A DNA stretch of 36,489 nt from Paenibacillaceae bacterium ZCTH02-B3 (GTDB lineage: Bacteria; Bacillota; Bacilli; Paenibacillales; Paenibacillaceae). Below are positions 8,414 through 18,060 of this stretch, piece after piece (position 1 is the first letter of the stretch; each line of letters opens with the position of its first letter). The position numbers and the translations under genes are program-made. Location of the stretch: the NCBI GenBank assembly GCA_002159065.1, contig LZRV01000032.1:1-36489 (forward strand), written 5' to 3'. A model generated the notes under the pieces. The model was not told the origin of the DNA. It saw nothing but the letters and a program-made list of their open reading frames with translations, and did no database searches.

Positions 8414-11400
8414 ATGCCTATTCCTGGGTACAGATATCGAAACCTGACCGGCAGAACGCTGCGCACGTCAAATCTCACCCTGAGGCCGGGACAAGGATAC
8501 GTGTTTGCGAACGTTTGTGAACTGACGTCTTTTCTGCACGAGTTGAAAGAAGCCGGTCAGGACGTCGGAATCATCGAGCGATGGCCCGGGGAGGTTGCGG
8601 AGATCAACCGGGCGGCCGCACAGGCGGGGTGTGAATACTTTGCCGAAAGCGCCGGACAGGCGACACCGGATGCGGAGGCGACGGAAGGCCCCCTGGAAGA
8701 AGACTCGCCCGAACTGCAGGGCGCTCCCCGCACGGAGGAACCGCCTTCCGAGGTTGAAATTCAACACGGACCGTACGGCGAACCCGGAGATCCCCGCACG
8801 CCCGCGGAGGCGTTGCATGATCCCCGGAATCCGGCCGGCGAAGGGGAAGTCCGGGATGGCCTGGAATCCCGCGGCATGTCCGGTGAACAAGCGCAAGGAG
8901 AAGTCGAGCGCGGGCTGAGAGGCGATCCGCCGCAGGGAGAAGAACGGTCGGATCATACCGGGGAACGGTCGCAGTCGGACGCGCAAAACGGGGACCCGGT
9001 GCAATTGATGTCCGGCCGGCTGCAGCTAAGCTCCGTCGATCTCGACGTGCCGACGCCGTTCATTCCGATCCGGTTCGTGCGAAGCTATCTGTCCGGCTTT
9101 CCTTATTATGGGCCGCTCGGCTACAACTGGGATCATAACTGGAACGTCTATCTCCGTCCGCTCAACAGCGGCGATATGGCCCGCTGGAACGGACAGCTGC
9201 ACGAGGACGTTTTCAGGTGGGACGGAAGCGGCTCCTGGGAACCGCCCCGGGGGGTTTTTGAGCGGCTGGAGCGGCTTCCCGGCCCGGACGAACGCTACGT
9301 GATCCTGACGAGGGGCGGGGGCCGGCTGCTCTTCGCCAGACCTTCCGGCTGGACCGACGCGGAACGGATTCCGCTCGTGCTGGTTGAAGACAACAACGGC
9401 AACAAGGTCTCGCTCCACTATGACGCCTCGAACCGGCTGGCCAAAGTGGCGGATGACGACGGCAGGGGCTTGGAGTTTTTCTACAATGATTGCAATCTGC
9501 TCGCCGCCGTGCAGGATCATGCCGGCAGAAGGGTGAGTTTCGGCTACGACGAATACGGGCATCTCGTCTGCGTGTGTGAACCGGCGACGGACGACTATCC
9601 GGACGGCGTTCGTTCTTATTACGAGTACGATTCGGGAGCTCCGTACCGGGTCATGCGGCACAACATCCTCCGCAAGATCGACCACGACGGAAATGTGGTT
9701 CTGATCAACAAATATTGCGACGATCCGGGTGACTGGCAATTCAACCGGGTGATTGAGCAGTGGATCGGAGACGTGTGCTACCAGTTCCGGTACGAGCAGA
9801 TTCAGTGGGTCCCGGAGTCGCCGGAATTCGTGGACATCGCGGCGAGGCGGACGATGGTCATGCATCCGGACGGGTCGCTCAGGACCTACACGTTCAATTA
9901 CCGCGGGGATCTCCTGGACGAGCGGTTTCGGCTCAAACGGGACGGATCGTATCGGGTGGCGGTTATCAAAAGGAGGTTTGACGACGAAGGAAATCTGAAG
10001 GAACTGATCCGTCCCGACGGGAGCTCGACGCTGTGGGTGTGGGACGACAAGAACCCCGATCCGCGAAACAGGGGAAATCTCCTGCGGGTGGAACTGAGGG
10101 CGAGCCCCTTTCATCCCGTGTCGAGCAGGATTGTTCTGCAGATCGACCACGATCCGAACTTGCAGGTTCCCGTGCGCATCCGCCATGAAAACGGCAGCGA
10201 AGTGCGGCTGCGTTATGACGCCAGGGGGAATCCGCAGCGGATCGACTGGCCCGACGCCACATTGCCGGACGGCACGGTGCAGAAGGCGGCGACGCTTTTT
10301 GAGACGAACGCGCGGGGGCAGGTCACGGCGATGGTCAGTCCGGAGGGCGTGCGCCGGGAATACCGGTATGAACCCGCCGGGACTCCGAAAGCGGGGATGC
10401 TGCGCGAGGCGGTGGAGGACGCCGGCGGCGAGAACCGGACAACGGCCTATGATTACGACGCGTTCGGCTACCTGTCGCAGGAGAAACTGCCGGGCGGCAG
10501 CGTCCGCTCGTATCGTTACGACGCAAGGGGCTGCCTCCGCGAGCTCGTTCTTCCCGCGGTGGGCGGAAAGGCGGACGTCGTACGCTGGCACTATGACGCC
10601 GCCGGCCGCGTCCGCCGCGTGGAACGGCCTCGCGGGGAGTACAGCGACGGTGTCATTGCGGGAGATTGGATCGAGGACGTCTATGACATCGACGCGGCGG
10701 GACGGCTCCGCCGGATCGTCATCGGGAACAACACCGCCCGTCCCAGGGAGTGGAAGATCGAACCGGATCATGAGGGAAGACCCGTCCGCATCACGGACCC
10801 GGAAGGCACCGTCACGGAACGGTGCTGGGACGAGCGGGGGCTTCTCCTGCGGGAAACGGTGGCGGCCGGCACTCCCCACGCGGCGACGACGCGCTGGATC
10901 TACGATACGACCGGCCGCTTGACCAGGGTGTACGAACCCGGCTTGAATCCTTGCATTCTGGAATACGATCCCTTCGGACGCGTGGCCGAAGTGGTGTTCC
11001 CGAACGGCAGCCGGGGCGTCAACGAATGGGGACCGTTCGATCTGCTCACGGCGCAGCGGCTGGAAGGCGATCCCGGCGACGGGAGTCCGCCGCGCCCGCT
11101 CCATTCCGCCCGTTACAAATACGACGAGCGGGGGAGGCTCACGCATTACACGGAGCTCGTCTTTGACGATGATCCGGCGTCGGCCGCGGAACAGACGATG
11201 ATCAAATGGTACGACGCCGACGGCCGGTGCGTCCGCAAGGTAAGCCCCTCCGGGCACGAGTGGAAGTACCGCCATAACGGCCTGGGCCAACTGGTGGCCG
11301 CCGTCGACCCGCTGGGCAACGCCAGGGAGATTGCCTACGGACCGGACGGACTTCCCGCCGCGATCAGGGAAACGGAAGCGGGACCGGCGGGGACGACGAG

Positions 11401-14380
11401 CCGCGAGACGCGATTCGAGCACGACGAACGGGGAAGGCTGGTGCGGATCCGGTATTCTTCCGGCGCGACGCATACCCGGGAGTACGATGCCCGGGACCTG
11501 CCCGTGCGGGAAACGGACGCGGGAGGCGTGATCCGTCAGCGCGCCTATGGTCTTCTGGGCGAGCTTCTCGAAACGGTGATCGATCCGGGCGGGCTCGGCT
11601 TGCGTTACCGGCATGCATCGGACCTGCTGGGGCGCCAGGTGTCCTTTACCGATCCCGCGGGGGCGACGACTTCCGTCCGGCGGGATCCCCTGGGCCGGAT
11701 CACGGAAACGATCCTGTCCGACGGGTCCGTATTCCGCAGAAGCTACAACGCGGCGGGTCTCCTGGCACGGGAAGAAAGCCCGGACGGTTCCGCGGTGGAA
11801 TACGAATACGACGCCGCGCGGCGGCTGATCGGGTTCACGGCGACGGCCGGAAGCGGGCGGCTGCCGGTGGCGCCGCACCGGTTCGTCTACGACGGGGCGA
11901 ACCGGATCGTCCGGGCCGAATCGGCGGGGGCGGTGGCGATCCGCCGCTACGACAGCCTGGACCGGCTCACGCTGGACAGTTTCAACGGGCGGACGTTCAA
12001 GGCGGAATACGACGACGGGGCCATGCGGATGAACCTGGAATTCCCCGACGGCAGAAAGGAGCGGCACACCTGGGACGCGCTGGGCCGGGTCACCGCGATC
12101 CATCTGCTGTCGGCGGGCGGCCTGCCGGTGGACGCCGGTTCCGCTTCCCCGGGACTCCTGCATGAAGTCCGCTTCGCCGGCGGGCAACGGATCGCGGAAG
12201 AGCGGTTCGCAAGCGGCGCGTCCGGCTTGTGGCTCCACGACGGGGAAGGGCGGCTTATGCGCGTCGACCACCGCGATCCTTCGGGCGAAGCGCTGATCTC
12301 GGCCCGGTATCGGCACGACACGCTCAATCGCCGCAGGGTCGCGCAATACATGGGCTTGCACGCATCGAATTTCTGTTACAATTACGACTCCCGCGGGCGG
12401 CTGGTGGAAGAGCGGTCGGAGTTTCCGCTGGCGCCGCTTCCCGACCAGCCTTCCCAGGTGGAGCAGAACGCGGCCATATCGGCGGCGGAGGCCGCATCCG
12501 CGGGGGCAAGCCGCGTACAGGCGTGGGAACTCACGGGAGCGGATGTGCGAAAAACCGAAACGGTCATCGAAGGCGATACGGCAACGGTGTCCGTCTACAC
12601 CGAGGGGCCGGCGCATCAGATCATCGCCGTGGACGGCCAGGCGTACCAGTATGACGCGGGCGGCGCGCGCATCGCCGATCCGTACCGCCTGTTCGTCTAC
12701 GACGCGCTGGGGAGGATCGCCAGAATTCTGCGGCCGTCGGACGGAGCGGCTGTCATGGAATTCGCCTACGATCCGTTCGGACGGTTGGCGCAAGTGAAGA
12801 CCCCTGCCGAAACGGCGAACCGGTACCATTTTTCCGAACGCTGCCTGCATGAGGAGGATGGCTCCGGCAACACCGTCCGCCAGTTCGCGCATCATCCCGG
12901 GCTCCTGGTTCCGTCGATCGTCACCACCGCGCGGGGCACCTTCGGCCTGCACTACGACGCCATGCATCGACTCGTTCTCGCCACGGACCGCGGCGGGCAG
13001 CCGGCGGAGACGTACCGTTACGGCGCCTTCGGCACCCCGGAGGTGCGGGATCCGGCGGGCGGAGCACGGTCGGGAAGCGCCATCGGCGTCCAACCCGTGT
13101 TCAACGCCATGCCCTATTTGCCGGAAGCGGGATTGTATCTGACCATCCATCGTCTCTACGACCCGCAGACCGGCCTGTTCCTGTCCCGCGATCCGTTGCT
13201 GCACACGCACAGCCCGAATCCGTATGTCTATGCCGCGCACGATCCGGTCAACGCCCTGGACCCGGACGGCGATCTCCCGCCGCTGATCGTGGCGGGGTTG
13301 ATCGTAGGGGCCATCGGCGCGGTCATTGGCGCGGGAAGCGTGATGCTGAGCGGAGACGACTACGACGTCTGGGACGTGGCGGCCGGGGCGGCGATCGGGT
13401 TCGGCCCCGGCTTCATCGGAGCCGTAACGTTCGGCGCGGTGTCTTCGGCGGTCGGCGCCGCGCTGCTCCCGGCAGCGGGAGCGGCGACGGCGACGGCCTC
13501 CGCGGCCACCGCCTCGTCGGCCGGAGTCGGCGTCAGCATCGCCAGCGGGGTGGTTGGAGGAGCCGTGTCCGGCCTCGCATCCGGGGTGTTCTCCGGGTTC
13601 GCGGGCGGAATCTACCACGGCGGCATCCGCGGACGCGGGGATATGTGGGAAATGGCGCTGGAAGGCGCATACCGGGAAGGCATCTCGGGCATGGCCGCGG
13701 GGGCCGTCGGCGGAGCGTTTTTTGCCGGTTCCTTGCGGCTTGGGACCATTCCGCGCGGCATGTGGGCGTCGGTTCGCCGTTCGGCCGCCGGAGGTCAACC
13801 CATCCGCCTTCTTGGTCGCGGACTGATGAGTCCGTACGGCCTCGGGTCGGCTGCCGCCGGTTTCGCATCCGGCATGACCGGCGGCGTCACGCGGGAACTC
13901 CTGGAGGGCCGGGATTTCACTGATGCCGTCGCCGATTCCTGGAGTGACGGCGTCATGGGCGCGGGAGCCGGTGTGGTTACCACGGCGCTGCATCCGACGA
14001 CTTACCAATATTGGAGAGTGAGATTCAACCCGCAGATTGCCCAAAGCGTGCAGGCGACCCGGCCCGGCGGCGTGCATCACCAGCGGAACGTGGCCCAATA
14101 CCCGGAATTTGCCGTCCGCCGCCACTCGCAGAACCATCCCCACGACTGGATCGACCGTCTGAACAACGCCGTGACGAGGGGCAACATCCAGGGGCCCCAG
14201 TCGGAATACCACAGGCCGGGCAATCCGCTGACGCACCGGCAAATGCACGAACAGTGGAGGTTCGGACAACCCGGCAACTGGACGAACATTCCCACGCACG
14301 GGCCGTGGACGACGCCCTGGAACCCCAATTACTATTGGCCGAATGCGCTCCCGGTAAACCAGCCGGCGAAGCAAAATTAG
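8414..14380 (+). CDS. Very large RHS/YD-repeat protein with an unassigned C-terminal domain
   Basis: RHS proteins fold into a hollow beta-shell that encloses a C-terminal effector, usually a toxin used against neighbours. The 1988-residue product has a small N-terminal domain (1-70), an acidic Pro/Glu-rich linker (70-190), a DUF6531-like entry segment (from D194: DPVQLMSGRLQLSSVDLDVP), YD repeats from about 326 to 1530, and the RHS core with RLYDPQTGLFLSRDP and PYVYAAHDPVNALDPDGD at about 1535-1619. After the DPDGD motif come about 230 Gly/Ala-rich hydrophobic residues (glycine-zipper-like). A final His/Trp/Pro-rich tail contains VHHQRNVAQYPEFAVRRHSQ; I cannot assign it to a toxin family. No signal peptide is visible. 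ATG 8414 follows AAGGGAG (8404-8410); an in-frame TTG at 8384 lacks an SD. A terminator follows, and no immunity gene lies next to it. Confidence 0.93.
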   Translation: MPIPGYRYRNLTGRTLRTSNLTLRPGQGYVFANVCELTSFLHELKEAGQDVGIIERWPGEVAEINRAAAQAGCEYFAESAGQATPDAEATEGPLEEDSPELQGAPRTEEPPSEVEIQHGPYGEPGDPRTPAEALHDPRNPAGEGEVRDGLESRGMSGEQAQGEVERGLRGDPPQGEERSDHTGERSQSDAQNGDPVQLMSGRLQLSSVDLDVPTPFIPIRFVRSYLSGFPYYGPLGYNWDHNWNVYLRPLNSGDMARWNGQLHEDVFRWDGSGSWEPPRGVFERLERLPGPDERYVILTRGGGRLLFARPSGWTDAERIPLVLVEDNNGNKVSLHYDASNRLAKVADDDGRGLEFFYNDCNLLAAVQDHAGRRVSFGYDEYGHLVCVCEPATDDYPDGVRSYYEYDSGAPYRVMRHNILRKIDHDGNVVLINKYCDDPGDWQFNRVIEQWIGDVCYQFRYEQIQWVPESPEFVDIAARRTMVMHPDGSLRTYTFNYRGDLLDERFRLKRDGSYRVAVIKRRFDDEGNLKELIRPDGSSTLWVWDDKNPDPRNRGNLLRVELRASPFHPVSSRIVLQIDHDPNLQVPVRIRHENGSEVRLRYDARGNPQRIDWPDATLPDGTVQKAATLFETNARGQVTAMVSPEGVRREYRYEPAGTPKAGMLREAVEDAGGENRTTAYDYDAFGYLSQEKLPGGSVRSYRYDARGCLRELVLPAVGGKADVVRWHYDAAGRVRRVERPRGEYSDGVIAGDWIEDVYDIDAAGRLRRIVIGNNTARPREWKIEPDHEGRPVRITDPEGTVTERCWDERGLLLRETVAAGTPHAATTRWIYDTTGRLTRVYEPGLNPCILEYDPFGRVAEVVFPNGSRGVNEWGPFDLLTAQRLEGDPGDGSPPRPLHSARYKYDERGRLTHYTELVFDDDPASAAEQTMIKWYDADGRCVRKVSPSGHEWKYRHNGLGQLVAAVDPLGNAREIAYGPDGLPAAIRETEAGPAGTTSRETRFEHDERGRLVRIRYSSGATHTREYDARDLPVRETDAGGVIRQRAYGLLGELLETVIDPGGLGLRYRHASDLLGRQVSFTDPAGATTSVRRDPLGRITETILSDGSVFRRSYNAAGLLAREESPDGSAVEYEYDAARRLIGFTATAGSGRLPVAPHRFVYDGANRIVRAESAGAVAIRRYDSLDRLTLDSFNGRTFKAEYDDGAMRMNLEFPDGRKERHTWDALGRVTAIHLLSAGGLPVDAGSASPGLLHEVRFAGGQRIAEERFASGASGLWLHDGEGRLMRVDHRDPSGEALISARYRHDTLNRRRVAQYMGLHASNFCYNYDSRGRLVEERSEFPLAPLPDQPSQVEQNAAISAAEAASAGASRVQAWELTGADVRKTETVIEGDTATVSVYTEGPAHQIIAVDGQAYQYDAGGARIADPYRLFVYDALGRIARILRPSDGAAVMEFAYDPFGRLAQVKTPAETANRYHFSERCLHEEDGSGNTVRQFAHHPGLLVPSIVTTARGTFGLHYDAMHRLVLATDRGGQPAETYRYGAFGTPEVRDPAGGARSGSAIGVQPVFNAMPYLPEAGLYLTIHRLYDPQTGLFLSRDPLLHTHSPNPYVYAAHDPVNALDPDGDLPPLIVAGLIVGAIGAVIGAGSVMLSGDDYDVWDVAAGAAIGFGPGFIGAVTFGAVSSAVGAALLPAAGAATATASAATASSAGVGVSIASGVVGGAVSGLASGVFSGFAGGIYHGGIRGRGDMWEMALEGAYREGISGMAAGAVGGAFFAGSLRLGTIPRGMWASVRRSAAGGQPIRLLGRGLMSPYGLGSAAAGFASGMTGGVTRELLEGRDFTDAVADSWSDGVMGAGAGVVTTALHPTTYQYWRVRFNPQIAQSVQATRPGGVHHQRNVAQYPEFAVRRHSQNHPHDWIDRLNNAVTRGNIQGPQSEYHRPGNPLTHRQMHEQWRFGQPGNWTNIPTHGPWTTPWNPNYYWPNALPVNQPAKQN

Positions 14381-14393
14381 GACTCTCATTGCG

Positions 14394-14428
14394 AATCCCC
14401 GGGCGGGAGAACCTCCCGGGGATTTTCC
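14394..14428 (+). terminator. Intrinsic terminator after the RHS gene
   Basis: A perfect 10-bp stem AATCCCCGGG (14394-14403) / CCCGGGGATT (14415-14424) encloses an 11-nt loop and ends in TTTTCC. It lies 14 bp after the RHS stop and separates this unit from the LacI-regulated locus. Confidence 0.85.
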
Positions 14429-14446
14429 TGGGAACCGTTCATCCCG

Positions 14447-14494
14447 TTGACGAATCGGAAGAAATCGTTTACAATGGATTTAAATCGATTTAAA
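14447..14494 (+). promoter_or_regulatory. lacI-type regulator promoter with an overlapping operator
   Basis: TTGACG (14447-14452), a 17-bp spacer and TACAAT (14470-14475) form a good SigA promoter with a start near 14482. A perfect 16-bp palindrome TTTAAATCGATTTAAA (14479-14494), with the central CG typical of LacI/GalR operators, covers the start point. Similar palindromes occur at 15582-15599 and 15603-15620, so autorepression by the encoded regulator is likely. Confidence 0.8.
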
Positions 14495-14540
14495 AAAGCT
14501 GATGCGGAGATATGCCCGGTTTCGAATGGAGAACCATGCC

Positions 14541-15566
14541 ATGCACAAAAACGTGACAATGAAAGACATCGCCAAAATTGCGGGTGTATCGACTGCCACC
14601 GTTTCCCTCGCCCTGGCCGGTGATCCCCGGGTGAACGTCAAAACCCGGCGGCAGGTTGAGGAGATCGCGCGTCGGCTGAAGTACGTGCCGAATGAAATCG
14701 GCCGCAGCCTTCGCGCCAGGAAGGCGGAGACGATCGCGCTCATCTTTCCCAACACGCCACACAACGCGTTTTCGCATCCGTATTTTGTCCAGCTGCTCGA
14801 GGGGATCACCGAAGTGGTCGTGCGCCACAGTTTCCATCTGCTGGTGTCCACTTCGCCGACGGAATCCGACGAAGCCGCGTCCTACGACAAAATTTTGCGC
14901 AACCGCCGGGCGGACGGCATCATCCTGTGGCCTTCCTCCATCAGGGACGATAACATCGGGCGCATCGTGGAATCGGGATTCCCGGTGGTCTATCTGGGGA
15001 AATGGCATCGCGGCGACGTGCTCACGGTGGAGCGCGACGACTTCGGCGGGGCTTACATGGCGACGGAACACCTCATCCGCAGGGGCAGAAGAAGGATCGC
15101 GCACATCACGGGGCCGCTCGATTTTCAGGTGAGCATCGAACGGCTGGAAGGCTACAAAAAAGCCTTGTCGGACCACGGCATGCCGTACGACCCCGATCTT
15201 GTCATCGAAGCGGATTTCACCATGGAATCCGGCCACGACGCGGTCGTCCGGATGCAGAAGGCCGGCCTTAAGTACGACGCGGTGTTCGCCGGAAACGACC
15301 GGATGGCGATCGGGGCCATGAAGGCGCTGCAATCGTTCGGCCGCCGCATTCCCGATGACGTGGCGGTGGTCGGCTGCGACAATATCGAAATGGCGACGAT
15401 GACGAATCCGGCGCTCACGACCATCCACCAGCCGATGCGCGAGATTGGCGCGATCGCGGCGGAGAAGCTCATCCGCACGCTGACCGGCCGGCCGGTGGAA
15501 CCCAGGCAGACGGTGGTGCCGGCGGAATTGGTCGTGCGGGAATCCTGCGGAGGAACGGATCGTTGA
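14541..15566 (+). CDS. LacI/GalR-family transcriptional repressor of the arabinoside locus
   Basis: The 341-residue protein starts with a LacI helix-turn-helix (MKDIAKIAGVSTATVSLAL, about 7-25) and the hinge region (KYVPNEIGRSLRARK). A periplasmic-binding-protein-like ligand domain follows, ending with the family text FAGNDRMAIGAMKAL, DVAVVGCDNIE and LTTIHQPMREIG. ATG 14541 is chosen because GGAGAA (14528-14533) sits 7 nt upstream and the HTH then begins at the usual place; in-frame ATGs at 14502 and 14526 would add an atypical leader. It should bind the CG-centred palindromes at 14479, 15582 and 15603, controlling itself and the transporter-abfA operon. The inducer is probably arabinose or an arabino-oligosaccharide, inferred from the operon. 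Confidence 0.93.
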   Translation: MHKNVTMKDIAKIAGVSTATVSLALAGDPRVNVKTRRQVEEIARRLKYVPNEIGRSLRARKAETIALIFPNTPHNAFSHPYFVQLLEGITEVVVRHSFHLLVSTSPTESDEAASYDKILRNRRADGIILWPSSIRDDNIGRIVESGFPVVYLGKWHRGDVLTVERDDFGGAYMATEHLIRRGRRRIAHITGPLDFQVSIERLEGYKKALSDHGMPYDPDLVIEADFTMESGHDAVVRMQKAGLKYDAVFAGNDRMAIGAMKALQSFGRRIPDDVAVVGCDNIEMATMTNPALTTIHQPMREIGAIAAEKLIRTLTGRPVEPRQTVVPAELVVRESCGGTDR

Positions 15567-15620
15567 CTTTTTCACGAAATGAATTAAATCGATTTAAATC
15601 ATAATTAAATCGATTAAATT
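15563..15620 (+). promoter_or_regulatory. Two tandem LacI-type operators before the ABC transporter operon
   Basis: Near-palindromes occur at 15582-15599 (core TTAAATCGATTTAA perfect, 15584-15597) and 15603-15620 (AATTAAATCGATTAAATT, eight of nine paired). Their CG centres at 15590-15591 and 15611-15612 are 21 bp apart, two helical turns, so two dimers would bind the same DNA face. TTGACT (15563-15568) is a good -35, but its -10 is unclear because it falls inside the first operator. A leader of about 150 nt without a gene follows to 15769. Confidence 0.75.
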
Positions 15621-15769
15621 CTGTCATCTTGCGAAGGGGTGATTTTCCGAAACGGCGGAGGCGGGACAAAGCGGATTTGCAAGCGGATTCATGAAAGCGG
15701 AACCAAAGTCGTGCAGCTTGCGGCAACCTGTTTGCGAGGAGACAGAACATGTTTAAGGGGAGATTGAAT

Positions 15770-17122
15770 ATGCAACTTGTCAAGTGGACCCGCGTCTCGT
15801 TCGCGGCGATGCTCGCCGTTTTCCTGCTGCTTTTGGCCGCCTGCGGAGGAGGAAGCGGGAGCGGCGGGACCTCCGGCGGCTAGTCCGGCGGCCAGTCGCC
15901 TTCGGCGGGAGGCGGCGCATCCGGCGGCGCTTCGCAGTCACCTGGGAAAAAGGTGGAAATCACGTTCTGGAACGGATTCACCGGGCCGGACGGGGAGCTC
16001 TTGATGCAGATTGTCAACCATTACAACAAAGCCCGCGAAGGGCAAATCGAAGTCAAAATGGACATCATGCCGTGGGATCAGTTGAACCAGAAGCTGCCCC
16101 CCTCCATCGCGACGGACACGGCGCCGAGTTTCGTGGCGTTCATCGCCGGCTGGGCGGCGCCGTACATCAAAAACGGTTCCTTCCAGGTCCTTGACGATTT
16201 CTTCGACGCCACGGGCACCGATCGCGGCGAATTTGTCAACGGGTCGCTGGATCTGGGAGCAAGCGACGGCAAGCTTTACATGCTCCCGATGCAGATGAAC
16301 GGGCTCTATCTGTACTGGAACAAGGCGTTGTTCCGGGAAGCGGGGCTGGATCCGGAGAAGCCGCCGGCCACGCTGGACGAACTGGCCGAGTATGCCGCCA
16401 GGCTGACGGATCCGGCCAAGAACCGGTACGGATTCGGCATGCCGGTCAGCGGCGCCCCGGTCTATTTCACTTCCTTCATCATCGGCAACGGCGGCGATGT
16501 GGTCGATCTGAAAAACAACAAGTCCGTGCTGAACTCGCCGGAAAACGTCGCCACCTTCGAGTGGATGCAGGATTTGGCGGTCAACAAGAAGGTCACCCCG
16601 ATCGGCGCCACCGGCGCGGATTTGGACCGGCTGATGCAAAGCGGCCAGCTCGCGATGTACATCAACGGCCCCTGGCTGGCGCCGGGCCTGAGGAGCAACG
16701 GGATCGACTTCGGCATCGCCCTTCCGCCGAAAGGTTCCGTCAGGCAATACACGGAACTGGGAGGCATCGGGTTCGCGATTCCGAAGGGCACGCCGGACGA
16801 CGAGAAGCAGGCGGTGTACGACTTCATCAAGTACTGGAACTCGCCGGAAGTCGCCAAAACATGGTCGCTCAGCAACGGGTTCCCGCCCTTCCTGAAAACG
16901 GTCGTCGAGGATCCCGAAATCAAAAACGACCCGCTCGTCTCCGCCATGGCCGACATGGGCGACGCCGCCGCTCCGTTCCTGCCCGGGGTGCTCGGCGCCG
17001 ACCGGATCACGAACGAAGTGCTGTTCATCGCCATCGAAGCCCTTCAGAACGGACAGAACGTGCAGGAGCTGCTGAAGCGGGCATCCGACGATATTGATGA
17101 AATTCTGGCATCCGCGAAGTGA
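15770..17122 (+). pseudogene. Sugar ABC transporter substrate-binding lipoprotein interrupted by an in-frame TAG
   Basis: This is a family 1 extracellular solute-binding protein for sugar uptake. ATG 15770 has SD AAGGGGAG (15755-15762) at 7 nt. It encodes a lipoprotein signal peptide with lipobox LAAC (Cys25), then a Gly/Ser linker that hits TAG at 15881-15883 (codon 38). The same frame then stays open to 17122 and encodes the whole mature domain (VEITFWNGFTGPDGELLMQI at about 62, and later EVAKTWSLSNGFPPF). The linker repeats GGC GGC CAG TC nearby as GGC GGC TAG TC, so a single C-to-T change of a Gln codon explains the stop. As read, the receptor would not be exported or anchored. Downstream permeases are intact. 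A sequencing error, recent nonsense mutation or readthrough are all possible. The likely ligand is an arabinose-containing oligosaccharide. Confidence 0.85.
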
Positions 17123-17134
17123 GGAAAACATTAG

Positions 17135-18049
17135 ATGGAACATCTGTGGCAGACGGTGCGCGCTTCCTGGAGCAAACCCGAACGGGCGGCCTATTGGTTC
17201 ATCGCCCCGTCCATGATCTTTCTGTTCGTGTTCACCCTCGTGCCGCTCGCGGCGACGGTGGGCATCAGCCTTATGCGCATGGACATTTTCTTGAGCGGCG
17301 CGGAATTTAACGGCCTCGGGCATTATCAGCGCTTGTTCGGGGATGCGAGATTTTGGAACGCGTTGGTCAACACGCTGTATTTTGCCGCACTGGAGGTGCC
17401 GCTTCAGATAGGGGTCTCCCTTCTGGCGGCCCTTCTTGTTTCGCAAAACACCCGTTTTCGCAAGTTTGCCCGTTCCGCGCTGTTTTTGCCTTCGGTCTGT
17501 TCGCTGACGGCCATCGGCATCATGTGGTCGTTTCTGCTCGACCCTCAGACCGGCCTGTACGTCCATTACCTGACGGAGCTCGGCTTGCCGCGCCTCGGAT
17601 TTCTGCGGGATCCGGACATGGCGATGCCGACGCTCATCCTGATCACCGTCTGGCGCAGCTTCGGCTATACGATGGTCATTCTGATCGCCGCCATCCACGC
17701 CATTCCGGAGACGTACTACGAAGCGGCGCAGCTGGACGGGGCGGGGAGGCTGCGGCAGTTCTGGTCGATCACCGTGCCGCTGATCGTTCCGGCGCTCGGT
17801 TTTTGCGTCATCACGGCGCTGATCGCCGCGCTTCAGGTGTTTGACCAGATTTTCGTCACGACGCAGGGAGGGCCCCTGCGCAGGACGGAATCGTTGGTCC
17901 TCTACATTTACAACACCGGATTCCGATCCGCGCCGTACGATCTCGGCTATTCTTCGGCGATTTCCGTGGCGCTGTTTGTCCTTGTGCTGATTGCCGTTTT
18001 GTCGCTGTACCGCTATTTTCTCCGCAGGGAAACATCGGATGTGCGCTGA
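17135..18049 (+). CDS. Sugar ABC transporter permease, MalF/UgpA/AraP type
   Basis: The 304-residue inner-membrane protein has six predicted helices starting at about residue 20 (AYWFIAPSMIFLFVFTLVPL). It carries the cytoplasmic EAA loop EAAQLDGAGRLRQFWSITVP at about 195, which docks the ATPase. It pairs with the next gene to form the translocation channel. ATG 17135 follows the SD GAGGAAAA 12 bp after the binding-protein stop. No ATPase gene is present in the locus. Carbohydrate transporters of this class in Bacillales commonly share one MsmX-type ATPase encoded elsewhere. B. subtilis AraP is the closest named analogue I can suggest; orthology was not tested. Confidence 0.93.
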   Translation: MEHLWQTVRASWSKPERAAYWFIAPSMIFLFVFTLVPLAATVGISLMRMDIFLSGAEFNGLGHYQRLFGDARFWNALVNTLYFAALEVPLQIGVSLLAALLVSQNTRFRKFARSALFLPSVCSLTAIGIMWSFLLDPQTGLYVHYLTELGLPRLGFLRDPDMAMPTLILITVWRSFGYTMVILIAAIHAIPETYYEAAQLDGAGRLRQFWSITVPLIVPALGFCVITALIAALQVFDQIFVTTQGGPLRRTESLVLYIYNTGFRSAPYDLGYSSAISVALFVLVLIAVLSLYRYFLRRETSDVR

Positions 18050-18060
18050 GGGGAACGATC

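Noticed and set aside
9026..14389. A very long open frame (about 1787 codons) on the minus strand opposite the RHS gene
   Set aside because: High GC content and the repetitive YD codon pattern keep the antisense frame open. The translation is Arg/Pro/His-rich with no recognisable domain, and the sense frame is clearly RHS.
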